Program-made: the position numbers and the translations under genes
The notes under the pieces: generated by a model
The model's database searches: none
Told to the model about the DNA's origin: nothing
Seen by the model: only the letters and a program-made list of their open reading frames with translations
Shown: positions 41,831-51,014 of the stretch, in pieces
Position numbering within the stretch: position 1 is the stretch's first letter
How the letters are laid out: each line of letters opens with the position of its first letter
Source: Streptomyces toyocaensis
GTDB lineage: Bacteria; Actinomycetota; Actinomycetes; Streptomycetales; Streptomycetaceae
Assembly (NCBI RefSeq): GCF_000725125.1
Contig: NZ_JFCB01000005.1
Location: 1-64,000 of the forward strand
Reading direction: 5' to 3'
DNA: 64,000 bases

Positions 41831-42624
41831 CGCGCGGTGTCCCCCTTCGGTTCCCGCCCGCCCCCGGGCGGACCGGCGAAGGCCTGGGCGATGTCCAGCC
41901 AGCGGTCGGCGTCGGCGCCCTCGGCGGTGAGGGCGAGGTCGGCGCGGTGGGCGCGCTGGGTGACGAGGAGGCAGAAGTCGAGCGCGGGGCCGGTGACGCG
42001 CTGGGCCGCGTCCTCGGGCCCGTACGCCCACACCCCGCCCCCCGGTGCGGCCAGCTCGACCCGGAAGGGGTCGGCCGGCGGGGTGAGCCCGTGCGCCCCG
42101 TAGGCGAAGTCCCTGGTGCGCACGCCGAGCCACGCCACATGCCTGAGTCGGTCGGTGGGTGGCCGCGCCACACCGATCGTCTCCGCCACGTCCAGTCCAT
42201 GGGCCCAGGTCTCCATGAGACGGGCGGTCGCCATTGAGGCGGCGGACATGGGGGGCCCGTACCAGGGGAAGCGTGCACCGGCCGGCGCCTCCCGCAGCGC
42301 CTTGTCCAGCGCCGCGCGCCCCTCCCGCCAGCGCGCGAGCAGTTCGGCGGGCGCGGACCGGGCGTACTCCTCGGCGCCGTCGTCGACGAAGGTGTGGGGG
42401 GCGGCGAGCGCCTGCTCGACCAGCGCGCGGAAGGCGTCGGCGTCCGTGACGGCGAGCAGCGCGGAGTGGTCGGTCCAGGCGAGGTGGGCGACCTGGTGGG
42501 CCACGGTCCACCCGGCCGCGGGCGTCCGAAGCCCCCACTGCCCGGGACTCAGCCCGGCCACGAGCCGGTCGAGCCCCTCGCTCTCCTCACGCAGGTCGTC
42601 GATCACGGGCGTCGGATCGGACAC
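41827..42624 (-). CDS. TIGR03084-type MDMPI/DinB-like metal-binding protein
   Basis: 265 residues. TVAHQVAHLAWTDHSAL and ETWAHGLDVAE supply the three-His metal site of the mycothiol-dependent maleylpyruvate isomerase superfamily. It is the first gene of the operon and overlaps the AtuA-like gene by 4 bp; this gene pair recurs in actinomycetes. GTG 42624 follows GGGGAG. Its role in the pathway is unknown; a mycothiol-dependent isomerisation is a guess. Confidence 0.85.
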   Translation of the reverse strand: MSDPTPVIDDLREESEGLDRLVAGLSPGQWGLRTPAAGWTVAHQVAHLAWTDHSALLAVTDADAFRALVEQALAAPHTFVDDGAEEYARSAPAELLARWREGRAALDKALREAPAGARFPWYGPPMSAASMATARLMETWAHGLDVAETIGVARPPTDRLRHVAWLGVRTRDFAYGAHGLTPPADPFRVELAAPGGGVWAYGPEDAAQRVTGPALDFCLLVTQRAHRADLALTAEGADADRWLDIAQAFAGPPGGGREPKGDTAR

Positions 42625-42700
42625 GAGGCGCTCCCCTCGGTGCACGGACACGGCGGTGTGCGGCGCGATTGCGTGGAGCATGGCAGCCCGCCCGGAAACA

Positions 42701-42716
42701 AGCAAGCATGCTTGCT
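42701..42716. promoter_or_regulatory. 16-bp perfect palindrome, probable operator of the acyl-CoA operon
   Basis: AGCAAGCATGCTTGCT, perfect dyad, centred about 85 bp before the first start codon of the operon (GTG 42624) in a locally AT-richer stretch. The size suits a TetR dimer; the operon encodes one at 32539. Confidence 0.7.
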
Positions 42717-42846
42717 GGATTTTCCTCACCCCCCGTCCCGGCGGGCAGGCGCAGGGGAGGACCAACCGTTTGCCCCGGAGACGAGCCGCTTCAGTGCGCA
42801 AAGGCCCAGGGCCTCACCCGGGCTCAGGGCGTGAAGGCAAAGGGCG

Positions 42847-43827
42847 TCACCCAGGGCCGGGTCCGTCAGATCGCTCGGGGGACCGCTCGCCCGACCCGGC
42901 GCCGGCCTTCACCCGTCCCACCTGTGTCCGCACCGCCCCCATGCTCGCGGCGATGACCAGGGCGATGGCCGCGGCCTCCGGGGCGGACAGGACCTGGTCG
43001 AGGATGAGGAAGCCCGCGGCGGCCGCGAGCGCCGGTTCCAGGCTCATCAGGATGGCGAAGGTGGACGCGGGCAGGCGGCGCAGGGCGAGGAGTTCGAGGG
43101 TGTACGGGAGGACGGACGACAGCACCGCGACCGCCGCGCCCAGGCCGAGGACCGTCGGGTCGAGCAGCTTCGTGCCGGACTCGGCGATCCCCAGCGGCAG
43201 GAACAGCACGGCCGCCACGGCCATCGCCAGGGCGAGCCCGTCCGCCTGCGGGAAGCGGCGCCCCGTCCGCGCGCTGAAGACGATGTACGCCGCCCACATG
43301 GCGCCGGCGCCCAGCGCGAACGCGACGCCCAGCGGGTCGAGGCCGCTGAAGCCTCCGCCGCCGAGGAGGAACACGCCGGCGAGGGCCAGCGCGGCCCACA
43401 CGAGGTTGACCGCCCGCCGGGAGGCCAGGACGGACAGCGTGAGCGGGCCGAGGACCTCCAGGGTGACCGCCGGGCCGAGCGGGATGCGGGCGACGGACTG
43501 GTAGAAGAGGCCGTTCATCGCGGCCATGGCGACGCCGAAGACGATCACCGTGCCCCAGTCGGCGCGCGAGTGCCCGCGCAGCCGCGGCCGGCACAGCACC
43601 ATCAGCACCAGCGCGGCCACCAGCAACCGCAGCGACACGACCCCGAGCGCCCCGGCCCGCGGCATCAGCGTTACCGCCAGCGCCCCGCCGAACTGCACGG
43701 AGATCCCGCCGGCGAGCACCAGCCCGACCGGCCCGAGGGAACCCCGCCCGCGCGGGACGCCGGCCGGCGGGGGCGCGGGGGCGATCCCCGGTGCGGTGGG
43801 CGGGGTGGCGGCGCTGGGGGTGGTCAC
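42847..43827 (-). CDS. EamA/DMT family transporter (RhtA-like)
   Basis: 326 residues with ten predicted membrane helices in two EamA halves (LVLAGGISVQFGGALAVTL and VAFALGAGAMWAAYIVFSARTG), a layout of RhtA-type metabolite exporters. GTG 43827 is chosen since GGAAGG is 4-5 nt upstream; GTG 43857 would add 10 residues. The C-terminal 25 residues are charged and cytoplasmic. Export of amino acids or other small metabolites is expected; cargo unknown. Confidence 0.85.
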   Translation of the reverse strand: MTTPSAATPPTAPGIAPAPPPAGVPRGRGSLGPVGLVLAGGISVQFGGALAVTLMPRAGALGVVSLRLLVAALVLMVLCRPRLRGHSRADWGTVIVFGVAMAAMNGLFYQSVARIPLGPAVTLEVLGPLTLSVLASRRAVNLVWAALALAGVFLLGGGGFSGLDPLGVAFALGAGAMWAAYIVFSARTGRRFPQADGLALAMAVAAVLFLPLGIAESGTKLLDPTVLGLGAAVAVLSSVLPYTLELLALRRLPASTFAILMSLEPALAAAAGFLILDQVLSAPEAAAIALVIAASMGAVRTQVGRVKAGAGSGERSPERSDGPGPG

Positions 43828-44039
43828 GGGGCCTTCCAGGGACGTCGGAGCGGACACTTGCCTGTACCGAGTGTGCGACTTGATGCACTTCGCAGTCCAG
43901 CGTATTGGACCTCGTCAGCACCGTACAACGCTTACATGCCTGACGATGCGGCCCCGGCCCCGCCGCGGTCAACTCCGTCCGCCACGTGGACCCCAGCGGG
44001 TACGGTTTCCCCTGGTGACATCCCCGTGGTGACATCTCC

Positions 44040-44528
44040 GTGACAACCCCGTCCGCTTCCACCATCCGAGGTTCTGTGCGACGACTGCTCGTCCGGCTGT
44101 GGCGACTCCTGCGCCCCGTGCAGGGCCGCATCGTGTGGGCCCTGCATGCCAAGTTCGTGGTCGGCGTGACCGGTGTGGTGCGCGACGAGGAGGGCAGGGT
44201 GCTGCTGCTCCGGCACCGGATGTGGCCGCCGGGCCGCCAGTGGGGCCTGCCCAGCGGCTTCGCGCGCAAGGGCGAGGATCTCCGCGCGACCGTGGTGCGC
44301 GAGGTCAGGGAGGAGACGGGGCTCGACGTCGAGACGGGCCGCCTCGTCATGCTGAACAGCGGCTTCCGCACCCGCCTGGAGGTGGCCTTCGAGGCCCGCC
44401 TGCTGGGCGGCGAACTGCGTCTGGACCCCACCGAGATCCTGGAGGCCCGCTGGTGCCGGCCGGACGACCTCCCGGAGGACGTCCAGCCGGTGTGCCACCC
44501 GCTGGTGCGGGGCGAGACCACGCCGTGA
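44040..44528 (+). CDS. Nudix hydrolase
   Basis: 162 residues with an intact Nudix box GFARKGEDLRATVVREVREETGL (Gly-x5-Glu-x7-Arg-Glu-x2-Glu-Glu; residues about 79-101). The N-terminal 35 residues (RRLLVRLWRLLRPVQGRIVWALH) are basic and amphipathic, possibly a membrane-contacting helix. Hydrolyses a nucleoside diphosphate derivative; substrate unknown. GTG start at 44040 is divergent from EamA; the preceding 25 bp repeat GTGACATC twice. Confidence 0.85.
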   Translation: MTTPSASTIRGSVRRLLVRLWRLLRPVQGRIVWALHAKFVVGVTGVVRDEEGRVLLLRHRMWPPGRQWGLPSGFARKGEDLRATVVREVREETGLDVETGRLVMLNSGFRTRLEVAFEARLLGGELRLDPTEILEARWCRPDDLPEDVQPVCHPLVRGETTP

Positions 44529-44580
44529 CGGTGCGCGGCCGCGCGTGCACACCGGCCGTCCGGCGCCTATCGTCTCCTCC

Positions 44581-45033
44581 GTGCCTGTCCGTCTGTCGCC
44601 GCGGCTCTCCGCGATCGTGAACGCGCTCCCCCTCCAACCGCACTCCCGCGTCCTGGAGATCGGGTGCGGACCGGGGGCGGCCGCACGAGCGGTCGCGGGA
44701 CGGCTCACCACCGGCCACATCCTGGCCGTCGACAGATCCGCCACCGCCGTCGCCCAGGCGCGTGCCGCCGCGGCGGAGGAGATCGGGTCGGGCCGGATGA
44801 GCGTCCGGCAGGTCGCGGCCGAGGGCTTCGTCCTGCAACCGGACGAGGAGCCGTTCGACCTCGTGTTCGCCGTCCGCGTCGGCGCCCTCGACGGGCGGCA
44901 CCCCGAGGCGGGTGAGCGGGTGCTGCGACGTCTCGGCAGGGCGACCACGGCGGACGCCCGGCTCTTCGTCGACGGCGGCGACCCGCTGCGTGAACTGCTC
45001 ATTCCACGGCCCGAGTCACCCGACGAGATCTAG
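44581..45033 (+). CDS. Class I SAM-dependent methyltransferase
   Basis: 150 residues. Motif I RVLEIGCGPGAAARAVAG and acidic end of strand 2 ILAVDRSATAV are clear, followed by FDLVFAVRVGALDG as motif IV. It is short for the class, lacking most of the C-terminal substrate region. GTG 44581 is chosen since TATCGT lies 7 nt before it without a ribosome site (leaderless type); GTG 44545 is in frame. Its stop codon overlaps the convergent oxidoreductase stop. Confidence 0.75.
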   Translation: MPVRLSPRLSAIVNALPLQPHSRVLEIGCGPGAAARAVAGRLTTGHILAVDRSATAVAQARAAAAEEIGSGRMSVRQVAAEGFVLQPDEEPFDLVFAVRVGALDGRHPEAGERVLRRLGRATTADARLFVDGGDPLRELLIPRPESPDEI

Positions 45034-47891
45034 GGCAGGTACGTCGCCAGCACCTCCGCCAGGTGCCGCCCCCGCACGCCCGCGAGGTGTTCCAGCTGCG
45101 TCCGGCAGGAGAAGCCGTCGGCCAGGACCACCGCGTCCCGCGGTGCCTCCCGGACCGCCGGGAGCAACTGCTCCTCCGCACAGGCCCGGGAGACCTCGTA
45201 GTGGCCCTTCCCGAAGCCGAAGTCGCCCGCCAGACCGCAGCAGCCTCCCGTCAGCTCGCCGGTGAGGCCGGCCGCGGCGCGCAGGCGGCGGTCGGGCGCG
45301 TCGCCCAGGACGGCGTGCTGGTGGCAGTGGGTCTGGCCGGTGACGGGGCGGTTCAGGGAGGGCGGGGCCCAGTCCGGGGCGTACTGCTCCAGGGTCTCCG
45401 CGAACGTCCGCACCCGCGCGGCGAGCCGCGCCGCGCGCGGGTCGCCGGGGAGCAGTTCCGGGGCGTCCGTGCGTAGGGCCGCCGCGCAGCTCGGTTCCAG
45501 GACCACCAGCGGGGCGTCCGTGGCCAGGACGGGTTCCAGGAGGTCGAGGGTGCGGCCCAGGACCGTACGGGCGCGGTCGAGCTGGCCCGTGGAGAGGTAG
45601 GTCAGGCCGCAGCAGACCCGGACCCCGCGCGCCGCCGGCAGGGACAGGGGCGAGCGGGAGCGGGCGTCGCCCACGCGGCCGCCCGCCGGCCGCAGGGTCG
45701 GGGGGAGGGCCACGCGCAGCCCCGCCGCCTCCAGCACGCGTACCGCCGCCCGGCCCACCGACGGGGACAGGTGCTCCGTGAACGTGTCCGGCCAGAGGAC
45801 CACCAGCCTCCCCTCCCCGGGGGGCACCCGCCGTCGCCGCCACCACCGTGTGAACGTCTCCCCGGCCACCCGCGGGATCTCCCGCTCCCCCGCGATCCCG
45901 CCCAGCCGCTTCGCCACGCGCGCGAACGGAGCCACCGAGGCCAGGGCGTTCACCGCCCCCGCGGTCCTCGTCCGCGCGACCCAGCCCAGCCACACCGGCA
46001 GCCATCCCATCGCGTAGTGCGCGGCCGGGCGGCGGCGGCCCGCGTAGTGGTGGTGGAGGAACTCCGCCTTGTACGTGGCCATGTCGACGCCGACCGGGCA
46101 GTCCGAGCGGCAGCCCTTGCAGGACAGGCAGAGGTCCAGGGCGTCCCGTACCTCCGTCGACCGCCAGCCGCCGGTCACCAGCTCGCCCGCGAGCATCTCG
46201 TGGAGCAGGCGCGCGCGCCCGCGCGTGGAGTGTTCCTCCTCGCCCGTCGCCCGGAACGACGGGCACATCACCTCCGGCCCGGCCACGGACGTCGTGCGGC
46301 ACTTGGCGACGCCCACGCAGCGCCGCACCGCCGCCGCGAAGTCACCGCCGTCGGCGGGGTAGCCGAAGGCGACGTCCACCGGTTCGCGCGGGAGGACGGA
46401 GAAGCGGAGGTGGGAGTCCAGCGGGGCCGGCCGGACCAGCATGCCCGGGTTGAGGAGGTCGTCCGGGTCCCAGAGGGCCTTCACCCGCTCGAACAGGGCG
46501 ACCGTCTCCTCGCCGTACATGCGCGGCAGCAGTTCGGCCCGCGCCTGGCCGTCGCCGTGCTCCCCGGAGAGGGAGCCGCCGTGGCGCACCACCAGGTCCG
46601 CCAGCTCCTGGGAGAAGCGCCGGAAGCGGGCGACGCCGGGACCGGTCAGCAGGTCGAAGTCGATGCGGACGTGGATGCAGCCGTCCCCGAAGTGCCCGTA
46701 GGGCGTCCCGTGCAGCCGGTGGTCCGCCAGCAGGGCCCGGAAGTCCCGCAGGTACGCGCCGAGCCGGGCGGGCGGCACCGCGCAGTCCTCCCAGCCGGGC
46801 CAGGCCTCCGCGCCCCCGGGCATCCTCGTCGCCGTGCCGCTCGCGTCCTCCCGGATCCGCCACAGCGCGCGCTGCCGGGCCGGGTCGGTGACCACCAGGG
46901 AGTCCGTGACGTCCGCCGCGCGGACGATCCTCTCCGCACGCGCGCGTGCCTCCGCCTCCGTGTCCCCGCCCGTCTCCACGAACAGCCAGGCCCCGCCGCG
47001 CGGGAGGTCCGCCGCGGACGGCACCAGATCGGCCGCCATGCCCTCCACGGTCAGCGGCCGGTACGGCAGCAGCCCCGCCGCCGCCTCGGCCGCCCCGCTC
47101 TCCTCCGCGTACGCCAGCACGGCGAGCGCACGCGCGCGGGGAACCCGTACGAGGTCCACGACCGCCTCCGTGAGCACGCCGAGGGTTCCCTCCGAGCCGC
47201 AGAGGGAGCGGGCGACGTCGGCGCCCCTCTCGGGCAGCAGGGCGTCCACGGCGTATCCCGAGATGCGGCGCGGGAGGTCGGGGAAACCCGTGCGCAGACG
47301 GGCCAGTTCGCCGTCGACCAGGCCGCGCAGCCCGGCCGGGGCGCCCGACCAGTCCCGGCCCGGACGCAGGCGCTCCCCGCGCGAGGTGACGACCGCGAGC
47401 TCGCGCACGCTGTCGGCCGTCGTGCCCCAGGCCACCGAGTGGGAGCCGCAGGCGTTGTTGCCGATCATGCCGCCGAGGGTGCAGCGGCTGTGGGTGGAGG
47501 GGTCGGCACCGAAGCGCAGACCGTGCGGCGCGGCGGCCTCCTGGAGGCGGTCGAGGACCAGACCGGGCTGGACCACGGCGGTGCGCGCCCCGGGGTCGAG
47601 GGACAGCAGACGGTTCATGTGCCGTGTGAAGTCGAGCACCACGCCCGTGCCGGTCGCCTGCCCCGCGATCGACGTGCCGCCGCCGCGCGGCACCACGGGA
47701 ACGCCGTACGTGCGGCACACCGACAGCGCCGCCGCCACGTCGTCGGCGTCCCGCGGGGCCACCACGCCTAGCGGCACGCGGCGGTAGTTGGAGGCGTCCA
47801 TCGTGGTCAGCGCCCGTGCGGTGGTCCCGAAGTCGACCTCGCCGCGCACGGCGGCCCGCAGCCGGGCCGACAGTTCCCGGTGATCCGTCAT
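45030..47891 (-). CDS. Fused FAD-binding and Fe-S oxidoreductase (GlcD-GlcF / D-lactate dehydrogenase type)
   Basis: 953 residues. N-terminal FAD-binding (VAO/GlcD) domain: VVPRGGGTSIAGQATGTGVV, GMIGNNACGSHSVAWG, and C-terminal cap GSLSGEHGDGQARAELLPRMYG. Then ferredoxin-like Cys segments (LCLSCKGCRSDCPVGVDMATYK; an upstream CVGVAKCR) and a GlcF-type CCG domain with VCCGLTYLS and GGCCGLAGDFGFGKGHYEVS. It oxidises a 2-hydroxy acid such as D-lactate, D-2-hydroxyglutarate or glycolate and passes electrons to the membrane chain. ATG 47891 with TGAGGGC. Confidence 0.9.
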   Translation of the reverse strand: MTDHRELSARLRAAVRGEVDFGTTARALTTMDASNYRRVPLGVVAPRDADDVAAALSVCRTYGVPVVPRGGGTSIAGQATGTGVVLDFTRHMNRLLSLDPGARTAVVQPGLVLDRLQEAAAPHGLRFGADPSTHSRCTLGGMIGNNACGSHSVAWGTTADSVRELAVVTSRGERLRPGRDWSGAPAGLRGLVDGELARLRTGFPDLPRRISGYAVDALLPERGADVARSLCGSEGTLGVLTEAVVDLVRVPRARALAVLAYAEESGAAEAAAGLLPYRPLTVEGMAADLVPSAADLPRGGAWLFVETGGDTEAEARARAERIVRAADVTDSLVVTDPARQRALWRIREDASGTATRMPGGAEAWPGWEDCAVPPARLGAYLRDFRALLADHRLHGTPYGHFGDGCIHVRIDFDLLTGPGVARFRRFSQELADLVVRHGGSLSGEHGDGQARAELLPRMYGEETVALFERVKALWDPDDLLNPGMLVRPAPLDSHLRFSVLPREPVDVAFGYPADGGDFAAAVRRCVGVAKCRTTSVAGPEVMCPSFRATGEEEHSTRGRARLLHEMLAGELVTGGWRSTEVRDALDLCLSCKGCRSDCPVGVDMATYKAEFLHHHYAGRRRPAAHYAMGWLPVWLGWVARTRTAGAVNALASVAPFARVAKRLGGIAGEREIPRVAGETFTRWWRRRRVPPGEGRLVVLWPDTFTEHLSPSVGRAAVRVLEAAGLRVALPPTLRPAGGRVGDARSRSPLSLPAARGVRVCCGLTYLSTGQLDRARTVLGRTLDLLEPVLATDAPLVVLEPSCAAALRTDAPELLPGDPRAARLAARVRTFAETLEQYAPDWAPPSLNRPVTGQTHCHQHAVLGDAPDRRLRAAAGLTGELTGGCCGLAGDFGFGKGHYEVSRACAEEQLLPAVREAPRDAVVLADGFSCRTQLEHLAGVRGRHLAEVLATYLP

Positions 47892-48193
47892 GCCCTCAGG
47901 ATGCCTCCGGCGGGGCCGGGTGCACGCGGTGGCGCACAGGCCGCCGCGGCCTTCACGAAGGCCCGGAACACGCCCAGGACGGGTCGTTCGAGGAAAAGGG
48001 ACGCTGAATCTTCCCAAGCCGATCACGAACTCTCATATAGTGACCGCGAGTTGCGCGCAGTTGTCGGACCGCGTTCGAGTAAGCGACCCCAGAATCAGGT
48101 CCGGCGCCCCCATCGAACCCGCCCGAGGGCCGCGCAGCCATGACGGTGCACGCCCGCGGACCCGACCGAGGACCCGACCGAGGACCCTGATTG
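47892..48193. promoter_or_regulatory. Divergent intergenic region before the conservon
   Basis: 302 bp. TATAGT at 48036-48041 (within TCTCATATAGTG) is a good -10-like box for the conservon, but no matching -35 is certain. At about 48155-48187 a 12-13-bp GAGGACCCGACC element repeats in tandem just before the start. No ORF. Confidence 0.45.
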
Positions 48194-50266
48194 ATGACCT
48201 CTCCCCTGCTCCCCGGCGACCGCCCCACCCCCCGCAGCCTGCTGCCCGTCCCGCTGCTCACCGCGGCACTCGGCGCGCTCGCCGTGCTCGCCGCGGTCTT
48301 CCTCGTCCCGGACTCCGCGGCCGGTGCCGTGGCGCTGACCGGGACGATCGCCGTCGTGCTGCTGTGCGCGGCCGCCACCGCGGCCACGTACACCGCCCTG
48401 TCCGCGCGGGCGGCACGGACCCGGCTGGAGGCCGTCACCGAGGACGTCGGCCGGCTGCTCCAGGAACGGTCCCGGCTGGTGGAGGAGGCCCGCCGCCAGC
48501 ACGAACGGCTGACCGGCGAACTCAACCGGGAGCGCGCACGGTTGTCCGCCGAGCTGGACCACGAGCGCACCCACCTCGCCGAGACCCTGGCCGCGGAGCG
48601 CGACCGGCTCGCCGAGCAGCACGCCGCCGCCACCGCCCGGCTCATGGACGACCACGCCGCCGCACTGGAGCGGCTCGCCGAGGAGCACGCCGGGAAGCTG
48701 CGCCTCATCACCGAGGAGCACGACGCCCACACCGCCCGGGCGGCCCGCGACCACGCGGAGGCACGCGACCAACTGGGCGAGGAGCAGGACCGGCTCAGGG
48801 CCGACCTGGAGCGGCTCACCGCGGAGAACGCACGGCTGACCACCCGGCTGCGTGAGGCCAGAGGCGCCCGCGCCGCGGCGCTCTCCGCGACCGCCAACGC
48901 GGCCGGACGGATGCAGGCGCTGTCCACCGGCATGCTCGCGGACCTGCGCGCGATGGAGGAGAAGCACCACGACGAGGAGGTCCTCGCCGACCTGCTGCAC
49001 CTCGACCACCGCACCGCCCAGGCGGGCCGGCTCGCCGACTCGATCGCCGTCCTCACCGGCGCCCGCTCCGGCCGCCGCTGGGCCCGGCCCATCGCCATGG
49101 AGTCGATCCTGCGCGGCGCCATGGGCCGGATCAGCGGCTACCAGCGGATCCGCGTCCACTCGGCCAGCGACGCCGCGGTCGCGGGACACGCCGCCGAGGG
49201 CGTGATGCACGCCCTCGCCGAACTCCTCGACAACGCAGCGAACTTCTCCCCGCCGACCGCCGAGGTCCACGTGTACGTGGAGGAGGTCCCGGCCGGGGTC
49301 ATCGTGTCCGTCGAGGACAGCGGGCTCGTCATGGGTGAGGCGCAACTGCGCCGCGCCGAGCGCGCCGTCTCCGGGGAGTCCGCCGAACTCGGCGGCCTGA
49401 CCGGCACCCGGTTGGGCCTCGCGGTGGTCGGCAGGCTGGCCCGGCGGTACGGCCTGAGGGTCTCCTACCGTCCCTCGGCCCGCGGCGGCACGGGTGTCCT
49501 GGTGCTGGTGCCGCAGGACATCCTCGTACCGCCGGACGCGGCGCCCCCGGTCCCGGCGACGGCGGCCACGGCGGCCGGCGCCACCACCACCGCGCCCCGC
49601 GCCGGCGCGCCGGCGACCGGCACCGGCGTGTCCGCCGGAACTCCGGCCTCCGCGGCCCTGCAGGGCTCGGGGACCTCCGCGGACGCGGCGGCCCCCGGCC
49701 TTCCCCAGCGCCGCGACAGCGGACGCGACAGCCGCCCGGAGACCGCCCCGGCCACCGCCTCCTACCGGCCGGAACCGGAGACCACGCACACCACCGCGCG
49801 CCCCGGCACCGGCACGGCCCCGGCCGACCGGCCGGCCTCCCCCGACGGCGCCCGGCCTGCGGCCTCCTACGCCGCCTCCCGCGCACCGGCCGACCTCGAC
49901 CCCGACCCGGTCCCCACCCACGAGTCCCCCTCCCCGGACGTCGACGCGGCGCCGCCCCTGGTGCTGCCCCGCCGCCGCCGGGGCCGGACCCTCGCCGAAG
50001 CCGAACGCACACGCTCCGGCAGCGGACGCGCGCCCGCCCCCCGGCCCGCCCCCACGGCCGAGGAGACCAGGGCCCGCACCGCCCGCTTCAGCAGCTTCCG
50101 CCAGGCCGTGCGCCCACCCACCCCGGACGCCACGGCCGACCCGGACACCGGCGCCCCCACGGACGTCACGGGCTCCCCGGACGCCGGTGACACCCGCACC
50201 ACCCCCGACCCGACCCCCGAAGCACGACCCACCCCCGCGAACCCGGAAGGCGACACGACCTCATGA
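48194..50266 (+). CDS. cvnA: Conservon sensor kinase-like protein CvnA
   Basis: 690 residues. Two N-terminal transmembrane helices (about 17-38 and 45-67), a long coiled coil rich in Glu and Arg (about 75-235), the segment LLHLDHRTAQAGRLADSIAVLTG in place of an H-box, and a HATPase_c domain (N-box LAELLDNAANFSPP, G1 VEDSGLVM, about 310-440), then a disordered Ala/Pro/Thr tail of 240 residues. CvnA proteins membrane-anchor the CvnB-C-D complex. ATG 48194, preceded by an in-frame TTG. First of six coupled genes. Confidence 0.88.
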   Translation: MTSPLLPGDRPTPRSLLPVPLLTAALGALAVLAAVFLVPDSAAGAVALTGTIAVVLLCAAATAATYTALSARAARTRLEAVTEDVGRLLQERSRLVEEARRQHERLTGELNRERARLSAELDHERTHLAETLAAERDRLAEQHAAATARLMDDHAAALERLAEEHAGKLRLITEEHDAHTARAARDHAEARDQLGEEQDRLRADLERLTAENARLTTRLREARGARAAALSATANAAGRMQALSTGMLADLRAMEEKHHDEEVLADLLHLDHRTAQAGRLADSIAVLTGARSGRRWARPIAMESILRGAMGRISGYQRIRVHSASDAAVAGHAAEGVMHALAELLDNAANFSPPTAEVHVYVEEVPAGVIVSVEDSGLVMGEAQLRRAERAVSGESAELGGLTGTRLGLAVVGRLARRYGLRVSYRPSARGGTGVLVLVPQDILVPPDAAPPVPATAATAAGATTTAPRAGAPATGTGVSAGTPASAALQGSGTSADAAAPGLPQRRDSGRDSRPETAPATASYRPEPETTHTTARPGTGTAPADRPASPDGARPAASYAASRAPADLDPDPVPTHESPSPDVDAAPPLVLPRRRRGRTLAEAERTRSGSGRAPAPRPAPTAEETRARTARFSSFRQAVRPPTPDATADPDTGAPTDVTGSPDAGDTRTTPDPTPEARPTPANPEGDTTS

Positions 50267-50670
50267 CCGGCACGACGACCGCCGACGAGAAGCTCACCTG
50301 GCTCCTTGAGGGCCTGTTGGAGCGCACGCCGGGCGCGCGGCACGCGCTCGTGCTGTCCCGTGACGGCCTGAAACTGTGCCGCACCCCGGAGCTGTCCGCC
50401 GACCAGGCCGACCAGCTCGCCGCGATCGCCGCCGGCATCCAGTCGCTGTCGCACGGCGCCTCGGTCGAGTTCGGCGACGGGACCGGCGGGGTGCGCTCGG
50501 CGATGACGGAGTTCTACGGGGGCGTCCTGTTCATCGTGGAGGCCGGTCAGGGCGCGCACCTGGCCGTCGTCACCACCGAGGACGCGGACGCCGGACTCAT
50601 CGGGCACAACATGAGCGAGCTCGTGGAACAGATCGGCGAGCACCTGACCGCCCTGCCGCGCACCTCATGA
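50263..50670 (+). CDS. cvnB: Roadblock/LC7 domain protein CvnB
   Basis: 135 residues, one Roadblock/LC7 (MglB-like) fold: LTWLLEGLLERTPGARHALVLSRDGL and VLFIVEAGQGAHLAVVTTEDADAGLIGHNMSELV (in parts). MglB-like proteins regulate small GTPases; CvnB is thought to act on CvnD at the membrane. ATG overlaps the cvnA stop by 4 bp and the gene overlaps cvnC by 4 bp. Confidence 0.92.
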   Translation: MTGTTTADEKLTWLLEGLLERTPGARHALVLSRDGLKLCRTPELSADQADQLAAIAAGIQSLSHGASVEFGDGTGGVRSAMTEFYGGVLFIVEAGQGAHLAVVTTEDADAGLIGHNMSELVEQIGEHLTALPRTS

Positions 50671-51014
50671 GCAGGCCCGGCAGGGACGACGCCCCCGACC
50701 GGCTGTACACCCTCACCGGGGGGCGCAGCCGGTCCGGGCCGGACAACCCCTTCGACCTGGTGACCCTGGTCGTCGCCGAGTGCGATCCGGTGCCCGGCAT
50801 GCAGTCCGAGCACGCGGCGATCCTGCGGCTGGCCGAACGCCCCACGGCGGTCGTGGAGCTCGCGGCCGAGCTGAAGCTGCCCGTGAGCATCACGCGGATC
50901 CTGCTCTCCGACCTCCTCGCGGCGGGCCGGGTCAGCGCCCGTCACCCCCGCAAGGCCGCCGTACCCGACCCCGACATCCTGGAGCAGGTGCTCGTTGGAC
51001 TCCGCAACCTCTGA
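50667..51014 (+). CDS. cvnC: DUF742 protein CvnC
   Basis: 115 residues of DUF742: RLYTLTGGRSRSG near residues 12-24 and a winged-helix-like C-terminal half (RPTAVVELAAELKLPVSITRILLSDLLAAG). ATGA overlap with cvnB; its end overlaps the cvnD start by 20 bp. Part of the CvnA-D membrane complex; biochemical role unknown. Confidence 0.92.
   Translation: MSRPGRDDAPDRLYTLTGGRSRSGPDNPFDLVTLVVAECDPVPGMQSEHAAILRLAERPTAVVELAAELKLPVSITRILLSDLLAAGRVSARHPRKAAVPDPDILEQVLVGLRNL

Noticed and set aside
45771..47771. 666-codon plus-strand frame opposite the GlcD/GlcF fusion
   Set aside because: The opposite strand has full FAD and Fe-S motifs through this stretch; the plus frame has none.
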